Position numbers and translations under genes: made by a program. DNA of 64,000 nucleotides from Thermoguttaceae bacterium (lineage in GTDB: Bacteria; Planctomycetota; Planctomycetia; Pirellulales; Thermoguttaceae): the NCBI GenBank assembly GCA_017405595.1, contig JAFRAC010000007.1, forward strand, positions 124,001 to 188,000, written 5' to 3'. The notes beneath the pieces were generated by a model, which was given only the letters and a program-made list of their open reading frames with translations, had not been told where the DNA came from and made no database searches. This document shows, one piece after another, positions 8,631 to 19,391 of this stretch; position 1 is the first letter of the stretch; each line of letters starts with the position of its first letter.

Positions 8631-9554
8631 ATGCGTTTTATCACCCTGCGGGAACCGCTCTTTTTTTTCGCACTTTGGGGAACACTTGCGCTTTTCTTCG
8701 GTTCCGCGGGCTGCCGGCCGGGCGTTCCCGCCCCGTCGGATGAACATTATGTTTTGGTTACGGTTCCCCCGATTGCCGGACTTGTCGGCGCCGTTGCCGG
8801 GGATACCTGCAGTGCCGTTGTCCTTGTTCCTCCCGGCAAAGAGCCTGAAACCTTTTCTCCGACTCCTTCGGAAATGCGCGGAATCGCGCGCTGTTCCCTT
8901 TTTTTCCGTGTTGGTCTTCCGTCCGAGGGGCCCGTCCTTGCCCGCCTGATGAGCCTGAATCCGCAGCTCCGAACCGTTGACCTCAGCGAGGGATTGCCGA
9001 TCACCGTTGATGCCCGGGAATCCGATGAGATCGAGCCGGAGGCAGAACACGAAAAAGAGGGGCATCGCCACGGGGGGATGGATCCCCACATATGGATGAG
9101 CCCTTCAAATTTGGAGGCGATGGCGACAACAATCGAAAAGACGCTCTCCGAAACCTTTCCCGAAAACCGCTCTCTCTACCAAGAGAGGACAAACCGGTTT
9201 ATCGGGGCGGCTGAGGCACTTAAGCGGGAAACCGCCGAAAAACTTGAGGGGAATCCGAATCCGGTTCTCTATGTCTTCCATCCCGCCTACGGTTATTACT
9301 GCGCCGAGTTCGGCTGGCGCCAGCGGGCGGTCGAGGCGGGGGGGAAGGCTCCCAAATCGAAAGAGTTTGTCGAACTGGTCCGCCAGCTGAGCCGGGAAGA
9401 CGCCAAGACCGTCTTCATTCAGCCGGAGTTCAGCCGAACGGCGGTTGAAAAACTGGCCGCGGAGCTGAATTTGAACATTGAGGTTCATTCGCCGCTGGGG
9501 GAAGATCCCCTCGAAAACATCCGGACGCTGACCGATGCCCTTGCGCGCGAGTAG
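8631..9554 (+). CDS. ZnuA-like metal ABC-transporter substrate-binding lipoprotein
   Basis: The 307-residue protein has a lipoprotein signal (core LFFALWGTLALFFGSAG followed by Cys). Family A-9 cluster motifs are clear: PPIAGLVGAVAGD, a His/acid-rich loop (HEKEGHRHGG), MDPHIWMSP, FHPAYGYYCAEFGW, and KSKEFVELVRQL leading to FIQPEFSRTAVEKLA. It should capture Zn2+ or Mn2+ at the membrane. The start at 8631 was chosen because the upstream in-frame extension runs through the TPR gene in another frame. No permease or ATPase gene lies next to it, so it must pair with a transporter elsewhere. Confidence 0.88.
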   Translation: MRFITLREPLFFFALWGTLALFFGSAGCRPGVPAPSDEHYVLVTVPPIAGLVGAVAGDTCSAVVLVPPGKEPETFSPTPSEMRGIARCSLFFRVGLPSEGPVLARLMSLNPQLRTVDLSEGLPITVDARESDEIEPEAEHEKEGHRHGGMDPHIWMSPSNLEAMATTIEKTLSETFPENRSLYQERTNRFIGAAEALKRETAEKLEGNPNPVLYVFHPAYGYYCAEFGWRQRAVEAGGKAPKSKEFVELVRQLSREDAKTVFIQPEFSRTAVEKLAAELNLNIEVHSPLGEDPLENIRTLTDALARE

Positions 9555-9583
9555 GCGTACCCCCTCGAAAAAATTTTCCCGCC

Positions 9584-9592
9584 TGCTATAAT
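9584..9592 (+). promoter_or_regulatory. Extended -10 promoter before the acidic lipoprotein gene
   Basis: TGCTATAAT is an extended -10 element with a perfect TATAAT (9587-9592). No good -35 is seen at 16-18 bases, which is usual for extended -10 promoters. It lies about 145 bases upstream of the start at 9737. Confidence 0.45.
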
Positions 9593-9736
9593 TATAGTGG
9601 GTCGGGGTCGGAACAGAAGAGTGAAACAGGGGCTTTCGCAGAGGCCGCCGCGCAGACCGAAAAGCTGTGCTTGGGGTCCGGGCGCTCTCGAACCCGTAAG
9701 ATATGGTTTACCGAACATCTTTGTTGGGAGAAGAAA

Positions 9737-10117
9737 ATGACATTCAACCGAGTTATGGTCTTCAGCGCCGCGTTTGTCGCGGGGGTTCTTCTTTTCGCGG
9801 GTTGCCAGAAGAAAGAGATCGTCGAAGTTACCGACGGTGAAACCACGGCCATCAGCGGCGCCGATACCGAGGCTGCGCCCGCCGAAGAAGAGATCGATCT
9901 CGAAGAGATTCTCGTGATTGACGCTCCCGAAGAGGCCGACGGCGCGACGACGGGCGACGAAAGCTTCTCGGGCGCCACCACCGGCGACGAGTTCCAGTTC
10001 GACAGCGCGACGACCGGCGGTGATTCCGAGGCCGTCAATATCGATGTGATCGAAGACGAGGCCGAGACCGCTTCTTCGGCGGTCTCTCTTCCGTCCGCTT
10101 TTTTTTTTAACATCTGA
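9737..10117 (+). CDS. Acidic lipoprotein with ATTGDE repeats; may be the N-terminal part of the next ORF
   Basis: The 126-residue protein starts after a GGGAG RBS with a lipoprotein signal (VFSAAFVAGVLLFAG then Cys). It then has a Glu/Asp/Ala-rich, probably disordered stretch with three copies of a GATTGDE-like unit. The reading frame ends eight codons past a run of ten T (10099-10108). If the run were one T shorter, the frame would continue without stop into the cytochrome c'-like ORF at 10164. It may therefore be the membrane anchor and linker of that cytochrome, split by a sequencing error, by slippage, or by true mutation. Confidence 0.7.
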   Translation: MTFNRVMVFSAAFVAGVLLFAGCQKKEIVEVTDGETTAISGADTEAAPAEEEIDLEEILVIDAPEEADGATTGDESFSGATTGDEFQFDSATTGGDSEAVNIDVIEDEAETASSAVSLPSAFFFNI

Positions 10118-10163
10118 AACTTTTCCTTCTTACGCGGCGGCTTCCGGGGGGAAACTTCCCCCG

Positions 10164-10838
10164 ATGGCCGATATGGAAGCCCAGTTCACGAAGTTTTTTT
10201 CCAAACTTGACCGTGACCTGGAAGATCTTTCCTTAGGCGGAGATTTTCAAGACGCGGCGGGGAATCTGATGCGCGATGCAAACGTGCTGATTCTCCTCGC
10301 GATGGCGATCGGTCAGTCCGACGAGCCGGGGAAAATGAAACCGGCGGCGGCGCTCATGGTGCGCGACGGCAAGGCCATCCTGGCGGCGGCCGATTCCGAT
10401 GCCGCGGCCGCCGCAGTGAAGGCGATGCAGTCCGACCTGAACGGGTCTTCGGCCGATCCGGTTGTCTGGGAAAACGCCGTGCAGCTTTCCCCGCTCATGG
10501 CCAAGGTTGTCCCCTCGCTGACAACCGAGATCAAACGCCTGAGCAAAAATGAGAAAACGCTTCTCCGCGCCGGGAACGTCGACAAAGTTGCCGGTGACGC
10601 CGCCGCGCTGGCGGTCGTCGCGGCGGGGAGCCGTCTGAGTGTTTCCGAAACGTCCGCGCCCGGCCAGGAGGCTCTCTGGAAAGATTGCTGCGATCATTTC
10701 TGCGCGGCGAGCCTGAAGGTGAACGAGACGGCCCGCGCGCTCGAAAACGGCGGCGCGTTCGCCGATTATTCTGCCGCGCTGAAAGAATTGGAAGGCACAT
10801 GCACCGTGTGTCACGATAAGTTCAGCGGCGCCAAATAA
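10164..10838 (+). CDS. Cytochrome c'-like (class II) haem protein, apparently lacking its own signal peptide
   Basis: The 224-residue protein is helical and ends with a CxxCH haem-attachment motif (CTVCH) eight residues before the C-terminus, the position typical of four-helix-bundle class II c-type cytochromes. Cytochromes c mature outside the cytoplasm, yet this ORF has no signal peptide. The same frame is open upstream through the T10 tract, and the preceding ORF encodes a lipoprotein signal. The ATG at 10164 has only a G6 run in front, with no clear RBS. I infer that it is expressed as the C-terminal part of the 9737 lipoprotein. Confidence 0.7.
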   Translation: MADMEAQFTKFFSKLDRDLEDLSLGGDFQDAAGNLMRDANVLILLAMAIGQSDEPGKMKPAAALMVRDGKAILAAADSDAAAAAVKAMQSDLNGSSADPVVWENAVQLSPLMAKVVPSLTTEIKRLSKNEKTLLRAGNVDKVAGDAAALAVVAAGSRLSVSETSAPGQEALWKDCCDHFCAASLKVNETARALENGGAFADYSAALKELEGTCTVCHDKFSGAK

Positions 10839-10872
10839 ACGCTTCGCAAGAAGATTAGAGAGGAGACGGATC

Positions 10873-12145
<1,273 letters not shown>

Positions 12146-12168
<23 letters not shown>

Positions 12169-14017
12169 CGCGCCGACCGGCGGAAATCACGAAGAGACTC
12201 TCCGGTTCTCAGATGCCGGCCTCGAAATCGAGGCCGGCGCGTTTGATTTTCTTCCCCCGTCGGAGGCGCCGGTAACCGAACTCCCCGTTATCGAGCCGGA
12301 AATCACCCCCGATGACCCGCTTTCCGAGCGTTTAGAGGCGGCTTTCACGCAGGGGAGTGAAGTTGAGCTGAAAACCCTTTTTGCCCGTCCTCCCTGGTAT
12401 AAGCGATTGGGGGAAGAACTTCTTTCGCGGCGCGGGATCGGATCTCTGGCAAGTCTTCTTATCCATCTGCTTCTTTTGATTCTTTTGGCGGCGTGGGGGC
12501 TTACAGTGCGGAACGGTTCTCACGGGGATCCCCTGCAGGCCGGATTTTCAGACGATGCGGAACTTTCCGGGCTCGACGAGATCGGTTTCGAGCCGGAACC
12601 CGCCGCTCTGGATATCTCTCCGCCTTCTCCCGACGATACCTCTCCGGAATACCTGCCCAAGGACAGTACGTCTGCTTCTTTCGTTCCCGAATCGCTGACC
12701 TCGGAGACGATTCCCGACCTGGCCGCGCTTGAACATCAATACACAGACGGCACCGAAGAGATCGAGACCGGCAGGATTTCGGGCTATGGCAAGGCCACCT
12801 CGGGCCGCACGGCCGCGGTCCGCCGCCACGGGCTCCCCGGCAGGGAGGGGGATACGACCGATGCAAGCGAGGCGGCCGTCGAAGCGGGGCTGGCGTGGCT
12901 GGCGGCGCACCAGCTGCCCGACGGGGGATGGTCTTTCGATCTGACGGCGGCCGACGATAACGGCGACCAGGGGGAATGCCAGGGAAAATGCTCGAACTGC
13001 TATGCGACCTCCGGCGCGGGACAGATGGTCAACGGGATGTACCCTTACAGGATGGCGGCGACGGGGATTGCGCTTTTGGCGTTTCTCGGCGCCGGTTACG
13101 ACCATCGTACTCCCGGCCTCTACCGGGAAACAGTTGACGCGGGAATCCGGTATATCAAGTACAGGGCCCGAATGACGAAAGTCGGAGTCGATTTTCGGAA
13201 TTTGGGGGAACGTTACGGAATGTACACCCAGGCGATCGTCGCGGTGACGGTTTGCGAAGCGTATGAGCTGACCGAGGATCCGGAACTCAAGTCGCTGGCC
13301 CGCGACGGGGCGCTCTTTATCATCAATTCCCAGCGCGACGACGGCGGATGGCGGTACGAGGGAGCGGCCGATTCGCAGTTTTTCTCTTATATCCCGGGGG
13401 ACACCTCTGTTTCGGGATGGCAGATGCTCGCGCTCAAATCGGCCGTTTCGGCCGGGTTTGAATGTCCTCCCGAGGTTTTTTACAAGGCGGGGCTTTTTCT
13501 TGACACCGTTCAGTCCGAAGAGAACACTCTTTACCGTTACCAGGCGAGAACACATGAGCCGGTCCCGAAGATGTGGGGCACAACGGCTGTCGGGGTTCTC
13601 ATGCGCGAGTACCTCGGCTGGAAACGGAACCGGCGCGATATGAAGCAGGCCACCAAACGCCTGGCGGGCTGGTTCGACGAGATGTATACGAACTGGAAGT
13701 TCGCGAAAAAGGGAGCCGTGGAAAACCGGGACGGCGAACCGATCGTTACGGAAGGCCGGTTCCGCTACAACCTTTACTTCGCCTACTACGCTTCCATCGC
13801 ACTGCACCACACCGGCGGGCCGATTTGGCATAAAACTTACGCGAAAACCCGAAACTTCCTGATCGAAACCCAAAACCAAGGGAACCCCAATCCGCACGAG
13901 AAGGGGAGCTGGCTCTTTTACGACAGGTATCTCAACGACGGCGGCCGCCTTTTGAATACGGCCATTTCCGTGCTGATCCTCGAGACGCCTTACCGTTATC
14001 TTCCGATGTACAAGTAG
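12146..14017 (+). CDS. Membrane-anchored prenyltransferase/squalene-oxidase-repeat (alpha-toroid) protein
   Basis: About 623 residues. An N-terminal charged region is followed by one membrane helix (around residue 105-130, LASLLIHLLLLILLAAWG), an acidic linker, and a C-terminal toroid domain (about 250-620). The toroid has QW-like repeats (LPDGGWSFDL; RDDGGWRYE) as in squalene-hopene cyclases. A CQGKCSNCY insert sits in the first repeat. I see no DXDD cyclase motif, so it may bind rather than cyclise polyprenyl substrates; such proteins are common in planctomycetes. Start is uncertain: TTG at 12146 overlaps gltA by 23 bases, and the in-frame ATG at 12029 would lie deep inside gltA. Confidence 0.75.
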
Positions 14018-14076
14018 CGGAACCGTACCGGGCGGCGAAAAACGCGCTTTTCCCCGGCTTTCCTATCCTTGACCGT

Positions 14077-14104
14077 TTGCCTGTCCGGCGTTTCGGACTA
14101 TACT
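14077..14104 (+). promoter_or_regulatory. Possible promoter placing the transcript start at the apbE ATG
   Basis: TTGCCT (14077-14082), 16-base spacer, TATACT (14099-14104). Transcription would start within a base or two of the ATG at 14112, giving a leaderless mRNA. The -35 is only 4/6, so this is tentative. Confidence 0.3.
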
Positions 14105-14111
14105 GGAACTG

Positions 14112-15233
14112 ATGGTACTGAACACTTTTTCAACCGCCGCGCGAACGTTTTTCCGAAAGCTGAACGGCTGTTTGTCCGGCATTCCTTTAACCGTTCTTCT
14201 CGCTCTTCCGCTCCCGGTCCCCGGCTCAGAAGCCGGAGAGCCGCAGCGCCATGAATATCTGCGCGAAAAGATGGCGGTGCCGGTACGGGTGATTTTCTAC
14301 ACCGATTCCCCGGACCTGGCCGATGCCGCCGCCGAAGCCGTTTACCGGCGGTTCGATGAAATCAATGCGGTGATGAGCGACTATGATCCGGAAAGCGAAA
14401 TTGTACGGGCCTGCCGCGAAAGCGCCCGGACAGGGGAGCCGGCCGAAATCAGCGAGTCTCTTTACCGTGTCCTGAAACGGGCGCGCGAGGTGGGAGACCT
14501 GACCTCGGACGCCTTCGATATTTCCGTCTCCCCGATCGTCAAACTCTGGCGGCGGAGCCGCAGAATCGGCCGCCGTCCTCCCGAGGATTATCTGCGGCGG
14601 GCTCAGGCGCTTGTCGGCCCCGATAAGTGGGAACTTCTCGAGTCGGAAAGCGTTCCCCCCCGTTACGCGCTGCGCGTTCTCAAAGAGGATGTCCGGCTCG
14701 ACCTGGGGGGAATTGCCAAAGGGTACGCCATCGATGAGGGAATCCGCCTGCTTGGTGAACTGGGAATCAGATCGGCACTGATCGATGCCGGCGGGGATAT
14801 CCGCGTCTCGGCCCCTCCTCCCGAAGCCGAAGGGTGGATGATCGGCGGGCTTTCTCTCGAGAAAGAGGGGAAAGCGGCTTACTACCTGCCTCTGGCCGGC
14901 GCGGCGATGGCGACAAGCGGCGATATGTTCCAGTATCTGGAGATCGGCACGGTCCGCTACTCGCATATCATCGACCCGCGAACCGGCGAGCCGCTGACAA
15001 CCCGTTCGACCGTCACCGTTTTGGCTCCCGACGCGGCCACCGCCGATGCCCTCGCAAGCGGAATCAGTGTTTTAGGGCCGGAAGAGGGGGTGAAGCTCGC
15101 CGGCTCGATTCCGGGGGTTGAGACGATCATCTTCACGGCTTCCGAAGACGGAGCTCTGCCCCGGGTCTTCGCGACCGGCCGATTCCTCCGAATCCGGGAG
15201 GAATTCCTTAAAAAAGCGGGGAAAACCGACTAG
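14112..15233 (+). CDS. apbE: FAD:protein FMN transferase (ApbE)
   Basis: The 373-residue protein has an N-terminal hydrophobic export signal (about residues 20-38). Family motifs run in order: FDEINAVMSDYDPESE, SDAFDISVSPIVKLW, DLGGIAKGYAIDEG, IDAGGDIRV, and SHIIDPRTGEP near the Mg-binding end. ApbE transfers FMN from FAD onto Thr residues of flavoproteins such as Rnf/Nqr subunits, on the outer face of the membrane. No such target lies in this window. The gene stands alone on the plus strand. Confidence 0.92.
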   Translation: MVLNTFSTAARTFFRKLNGCLSGIPLTVLLALPLPVPGSEAGEPQRHEYLREKMAVPVRVIFYTDSPDLADAAAEAVYRRFDEINAVMSDYDPESEIVRACRESARTGEPAEISESLYRVLKRAREVGDLTSDAFDISVSPIVKLWRRSRRIGRRPPEDYLRRAQALVGPDKWELLESESVPPRYALRVLKEDVRLDLGGIAKGYAIDEGIRLLGELGIRSALIDAGGDIRVSAPPPEAEGWMIGGLSLEKEGKAAYYLPLAGAAMATSGDMFQYLEIGTVRYSHIIDPRTGEPLTTRSTVTVLAPDAATADALASGISVLGPEEGVKLAGSIPGVETIIFTASEDGALPRVFATGRFLRIREEFLKKAGKTD

Positions 15234-15588
15234 GTTTCCTCTTTTATCGGGCCTTCCGAAGACGATTCCGAAAGCCTCTTTGCGGCCGGGCGCTTCTTGA
15301 CAGAAACCCTTTGCCGCTGTAAAATTATCATTGTTATAACGGTTCTCCGGCCGCGCCTTTCGGCGAGCGAATCTCGCGAGTCAGAAGCAGGCTGTCTGGC
15401 GGGACGGCCGTTTTGATGGCGAGCGGCCCCGCCGCCGAGTCTTCCGGCAGCCGGTTCTCTTTTACGGGGGATCCGCGCACGGGACAGACTTGATTCCCAA
15501 GCGGGAGCCGTAAACAATTTGGTACGCCGCCGCTTCTTCCTTCTCTTTTCGAAAGAGAAACGGGTGAGGCACTCCGCGGCGCCCTTTT
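15234..15588 (+). other. Non-coding stretch with phoH promoter and long leader
   Basis: No credible gene. It holds a strong promoter (15297-15325) and then about 255 bases of leader to the phoH ATG. An 8-bp hairpin (TTCTCTTT/AAAGAGAA, about 15539-15557) sits near the 3' end. No RBS is visible before 15589. I see no match to RNase P RNA, SRP RNA or tmRNA signatures. Confidence 0.5.
15297..15325 (+). promoter_or_regulatory. Strong sigma-70-type promoter for phoH-pgpH-ybeY
   Basis: TTGACA (perfect, 15297-15302), 17-base spacer, TAAAAT (5/6, 15320-15325). It is one of the two best housekeeping-type promoters in the window. Confidence 0.65.
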
Positions 15589-16566
15589 ATGGAAAAAATC
15601 GAAGAAGCTAAGCTGCCGATCCCCGACCGCTTTATTCTCCAGAACATCTTTGGAGCAAGCGACGAATATCTTCGGGTGATCCGCAAATCGCTTGGTGTAC
15701 GTGTTACCCAAGACAACGACTCTCTGGTCATCCGAGGAACCGAGCCCGGTTCGGCGGCCAAAGGGGCGCGTCTGATCGACGGTCTTTGGAAAACGGTCAA
15801 GTTTCGCGGCGGGGCGCTCGCGCTCGACGATGTTCTCCGCGCCCTTTCCGAGGTTGAGCAGGACCGTCCCATTTCGCGCTTAACCCCGATCGAGGTTTAC
15901 GGGGGCAAAAGGATCAGCCCGCGTACCGCAGGCCAGGCCGATTACGTTGCGATGCTCCGCCGGAAAGAGGTTGTTTTTTGCTGCGGGCCCGCAGGGACAG
16001 GGAAAACCTATCTGGCGGTTGCCTGTGCGGTCGAAGCTTTGCGGAAAGACGCGATCAAAAAGATCGTTCTTGTCCGTCCTGCGGTCGAAGCGGGCGAGTC
16101 GCTCGGTTTTCTGCCGGGGGATCTCAGCGACAAGGTCAATCCTTATCTGCGTCCGCTTTTCGACGCTCTCGGCGATATGATTCAGCCGGAAATGCTGGCG
16201 CGTTACCGCGCCGAAGACCGCATCGAGGTGATTCCGCTGGCCTATATGCGCGGCCGGACCCTCAATAACGCTTATATCATTCTCGACGAGGCGCAAAATA
16301 CGACCGTGGCGCAGATGAAAATGTTTTTGACCCGTATGGGGGAAGGTTCGCGGATCGCGGTATGCGGAGACGCTACCCAGGTCGATCTTCCTGTTCATAA
16401 AAAGAGCGGCCTGGCCGACGCCCTTGTCCGGCTTCGTCAAATTCACGGTATCGGGCAGGTGACTCTTTCCGGCGCGGATATTGTCAGGCACGATCTCGTA
16501 CAAAAGATTGTTCGCGCTTATGAAGAGCAGGACGAAAGTTCACCGACAGCGAGGGAAACGATCTGA
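15589..16566 (+). CDS. phoH: PhoH-family ATPase
   Basis: The 325-residue protein has the PhoH P-loop GPAGTGKT (133-140), Walker B in YIILDEAQNTT (Asp about 233), and GDATQVDLP (sensor-like). The first 110 residues are the KH-like RNA-binding region found in the YbeZ group. YbeZ/PhoH works with YbeY in RNA metabolism and ribosome quality control, and ybeY lies two genes downstream here. The stop overlaps the start of the next gene (TGATG), indicating translational coupling. Confidence 0.92.
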   Translation: MEKIEEAKLPIPDRFILQNIFGASDEYLRVIRKSLGVRVTQDNDSLVIRGTEPGSAAKGARLIDGLWKTVKFRGGALALDDVLRALSEVEQDRPISRLTPIEVYGGKRISPRTAGQADYVAMLRRKEVVFCCGPAGTGKTYLAVACAVEALRKDAIKKIVLVRPAVEAGESLGFLPGDLSDKVNPYLRPLFDALGDMIQPEMLARYRAEDRIEVIPLAYMRGRTLNNAYIILDEAQNTTVAQMKMFLTRMGEGSRIAVCGDATQVDLPVHKKSGLADALVRLRQIHGIGQVTLSGADIVRHDLVQKIVRAYEEQDESSPTARETI

Positions 16567-18881
16567 TGTTTGGACAATTCCGCAGTAAACGCGATAACTA
16601 CGTCGCCGCCAAGATTCCCAAGACGGGGGTCTTCGAGCGGGTGCAGACGTATCTCAGAGATTTCTGTCTGGTCAAACGCGTTATTGTCTGCTCTCTGACC
16701 TCATTGGTTCTCTGTCTTGTGGCCCGGGCCTGGGATCCTCCGTTTGCTTTTATCGGCGGCTCCCGTCCGAACCGCGATATCGTCTGTATGGTGCCGTTCA
16801 AGGTCGAAAACACGTCGATGACGCTCGAAGACCGCCGTTCGGCACGTTTCGACACGCCCCACGTTTACGTCAACGACCCTCAAAAACTGGCTCAGTTTAA
16901 AGAGGTGCTGGTCAACCGGGTCAAGTCCATCCTGACCTCAACCACATTCGAGGCGATGTCCGATGACGAAAAAGCCGCCTGGCGTCTCTTTCTGAATCCT
17001 GAAGCCGATGCGGTTCAAGCCGAAGACGCCCTGCACAAGTTCAAGGAGACTCTCGCCGAAGATCCGGAGCTGAAAGCTTTTAAAAACGCGATCGACAAGG
17101 CGTTTCAGCCTTACGCCGCCAACGGAATCCTTCTCAGGCTCCATCCCGCCAAAGAGGGGAACCAGGAGACCATCCGCATTTACAATACCGACGCTTCGCC
17201 CGCCGAGGCGCGCGAGGTTCCGGCCCGCGATGTCCTGGTCGGAAATATGTACCAGATCAAAGACAGCCTCAACTGGGACTATTCCAAAGAGGTTTCGGAA
17301 CTGATCTTTAACTGGATCAAAAAGTGTGCCGAGGCCGATTTTGTCGATCTAACCCTTCCGAACCTTTCGACCCTTACCGAAGACCGGGACGCCACCCGCA
17401 AAGCCCAGGATGAGGCGGAAAGCCGGGTACCGCCCCACGAAATCGAGTATGAGCCCGGAAAGATGATCGTCCGCGGCGGCGAACTGATCAACGACGACAT
17501 TCTTCAGCTCCTTTACGAGGAGCACCGCGCCTTCGTGAAGGAGCTGAAGTTCCGTTCGGAACTGCGCCGCGCGCTCGGCTTTTTTATGGTGGTCTTTGCG
17601 GCGACATTCCTTATCAACATTATCATCTTTTACTTTGAACGCCGGCGCCAGAGCGGGCGGGAAGGGGAGATCAAGACCTCTGTTTCCGTCTATTTCCTGA
17701 TGGTCCTCGTATTGCTTCTCGGAGAAATCCTGCAGCATTACACATCGGGGGAATACGGACTTCTTGAAATGATTCCCCTTCTGATTTTCACACAGGTGAT
17801 CACCATTGCCTTTTACTGGGAAATCGGATTCATTATCAGTCTCCTGCTGGTCCTCATTCTTTCGATTTCGAGTACGAACGACATTGCGCCGTTTTTGGTG
17901 ATGACGGGCACAATGACCCTTTCCGCCTTTTTGACGCGGAATGTTGAGCAGCGTACCGGAGTGATCTGCCGGTCGTTGGCGATTATGCCGATCACGTTCC
18001 TGATTTCGGTCGGTGTCTCCTTTCTCGAAACCTGTTCCCTCCCCTTCGAGCTGCTCAAGAGCGCCGCGCTGAACGCCATTTATGTTTTTGCGGCATCGGT
18101 CATTACCGAGGCGGTTCTGCCGGTTTTAGAGCGGTGTTTCGGCATTCTGACCCCGATGCGCCTTGTCGAGCTGGGGAACCCCTCGCATCCCATCCTGCAG
18201 GAACTGAACGCCAAAGCGCCGGCAACCTACAATCATTCCATGGCAACCGCCATGATCGCCGAGAATGCCGCCAAAGAGATCGGCGCGCAGACGAGGCTTG
18301 TCCGCGTCGGCGCCTATTTTCATGATGTCGGCAAAGTGATCCGGCCCGAATACTTTACCGAGAATCAGCTTCCGGGCGTGAACCCGCACGATTCCCTCAA
18401 ACCGAAAAAGAGCACCGAAATCATCATTTCGCACGTTAAAGACGGGGTGAGCATGGCGGAAAAGAACTACAACATGCCGCGGCAGATCGTCGATTTGATC
18501 CGTCAGCATCACGGTACTTTTCCGGTCTCTTATTTCTACGACAAAGCCCGCGTTGAGTGCGAACGCAGCGGCGAACCCGAAATTTCGATCGATGAGTTCC
18601 GGTATCCCGGTCCGATTCCGCAGTCGAAGGAAGCCGCGATTCTGATGATTGCCGACGCGTTCGAAAGTGCGAGCCGGAGCATGAAGGATGCCGATAAGGG
18701 GAATCTCCGCAATATGCTTCACAACATTGTGCAGCGGCGGATCCAGGACGGGCAATTTGACGAATCCGGCCTGACGCTCGGCGAAATCCAGAAGATCGAA
18801 AAAAGCATTCTCGGTTCGGTTCTGGCCATGAACCACCAGCGGATCAAGTATCCTGACCAGAACGGGCCGAAGAAAGATTAA
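16566..18881 (+). CDS. 7TM-HD family phosphohydrolase (PgpH-like cyclic-di-AMP phosphodiesterase)
   Basis: 771 residues. TM1 lies at about 37-57, an extracytoplasmic 7TMR-HDED domain runs to about 330, and seven membrane helices (about 340-530) precede a cytoplasmic HD domain. The HD pair is H586-D587 (FHDVGK), with NHSMATAMIAENAA before it and IRQHHGT after. PgpH proteins of this architecture cleave cyclic-di-AMP. I see no diadenylate cyclase gene in the window. The gene order phoH-HD-ybeY is a conserved bacterial block. The ATG overlaps the phoH stop by one base. Confidence 0.92.
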   Translation: MFGQFRSKRDNYVAAKIPKTGVFERVQTYLRDFCLVKRVIVCSLTSLVLCLVARAWDPPFAFIGGSRPNRDIVCMVPFKVENTSMTLEDRRSARFDTPHVYVNDPQKLAQFKEVLVNRVKSILTSTTFEAMSDDEKAAWRLFLNPEADAVQAEDALHKFKETLAEDPELKAFKNAIDKAFQPYAANGILLRLHPAKEGNQETIRIYNTDASPAEAREVPARDVLVGNMYQIKDSLNWDYSKEVSELIFNWIKKCAEADFVDLTLPNLSTLTEDRDATRKAQDEAESRVPPHEIEYEPGKMIVRGGELINDDILQLLYEEHRAFVKELKFRSELRRALGFFMVVFAATFLINIIIFYFERRRQSGREGEIKTSVSVYFLMVLVLLLGEILQHYTSGEYGLLEMIPLLIFTQVITIAFYWEIGFIISLLLVLILSISSTNDIAPFLVMTGTMTLSAFLTRNVEQRTGVICRSLAIMPITFLISVGVSFLETCSLPFELLKSAALNAIYVFAASVITEAVLPVLERCFGILTPMRLVELGNPSHPILQELNAKAPATYNHSMATAMIAENAAKEIGAQTRLVRVGAYFHDVGKVIRPEYFTENQLPGVNPHDSLKPKKSTEIIISHVKDGVSMAEKNYNMPRQIVDLIRQHHGTFPVSYFYDKARVECERSGEPEISIDEFRYPGPIPQSKEAAILMIADAFESASRSMKDADKGNLRNMLHNIVQRRIQDGQFDESGLTLGEIQKIEKSILGSVLAMNHQRIKYPDQNGPKKD

Positions 18882-18914
18882 ACCTTTCTCCTGCGGCAGA
18901 ACAGGAATCCTCTT

Positions 18915-19391
18915 GTGAACGGCGTACGGATTGAAATCGACAACGAATCGAACCTGGTTCCTTTCGACGGGGAGCGGACGGCGCGGCTTCTGCGTCAAAT
19001 CCTGGCAGATGCCGGGATCGAGCGCGGTCTGCTCGAAGTGTCGATTATCGACGATCCCGCGATTCATCGGCTCAACGTGCAATTTCTCGGCCACGATTAT
19101 CCGACCGATGTGCTGGCGTTCGAGCTGGAACGCGACAGCCGGTCCGCCCTTCTCGAAGGGAATGTGATCGTCAGCGACCAGACCGCGCTTGAACGGGCCG
19201 CCGACTACGGCTGGCCCCCCGAGCATGAGCTTCTCCTTTACATCGTACACGGCACACTTCATTTGGTCGGCTACGATGACCACGCGCCCGAAGACGAACG
19301 ACTGATGCGGGCGAAAGAGCGGGAGTATCTGGCGCGGCTTGGGATTTCGGCCATTGCCGGGGCCGACGACCTCGGAAAAAAAGAAGACTAA
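18915..19391 (+). CDS. ybeY: Endoribonuclease/rRNA maturation factor YbeY
   Basis: 158 residues. The zinc-site motif HGTLHLVGYDDH lies at about 116-127. E. coli YbeY has three His in HGxLHLxGYDH; here two are in place and the third is displaced by one extra Asp. YbeY processes 16S rRNA 3' ends and takes part in ribosome quality control. The start is GTG at 18915, with AGGA 9 bases upstream. It is the last gene of the phoH-pgpH-ybeY block, and its 3' end forms part of a terminator hairpin used by the convergent hsp70 gene. Confidence 0.92.
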   Translation: MNGVRIEIDNESNLVPFDGERTARLLRQILADAGIERGLLEVSIIDDPAIHRLNVQFLGHDYPTDVLAFELERDSRSALLEGNVIVSDQTALERAADYGWPPEHELLLYIVHGTLHLVGYDDHAPEDERLMRAKEREYLARLGISAIAGADDLGKKED

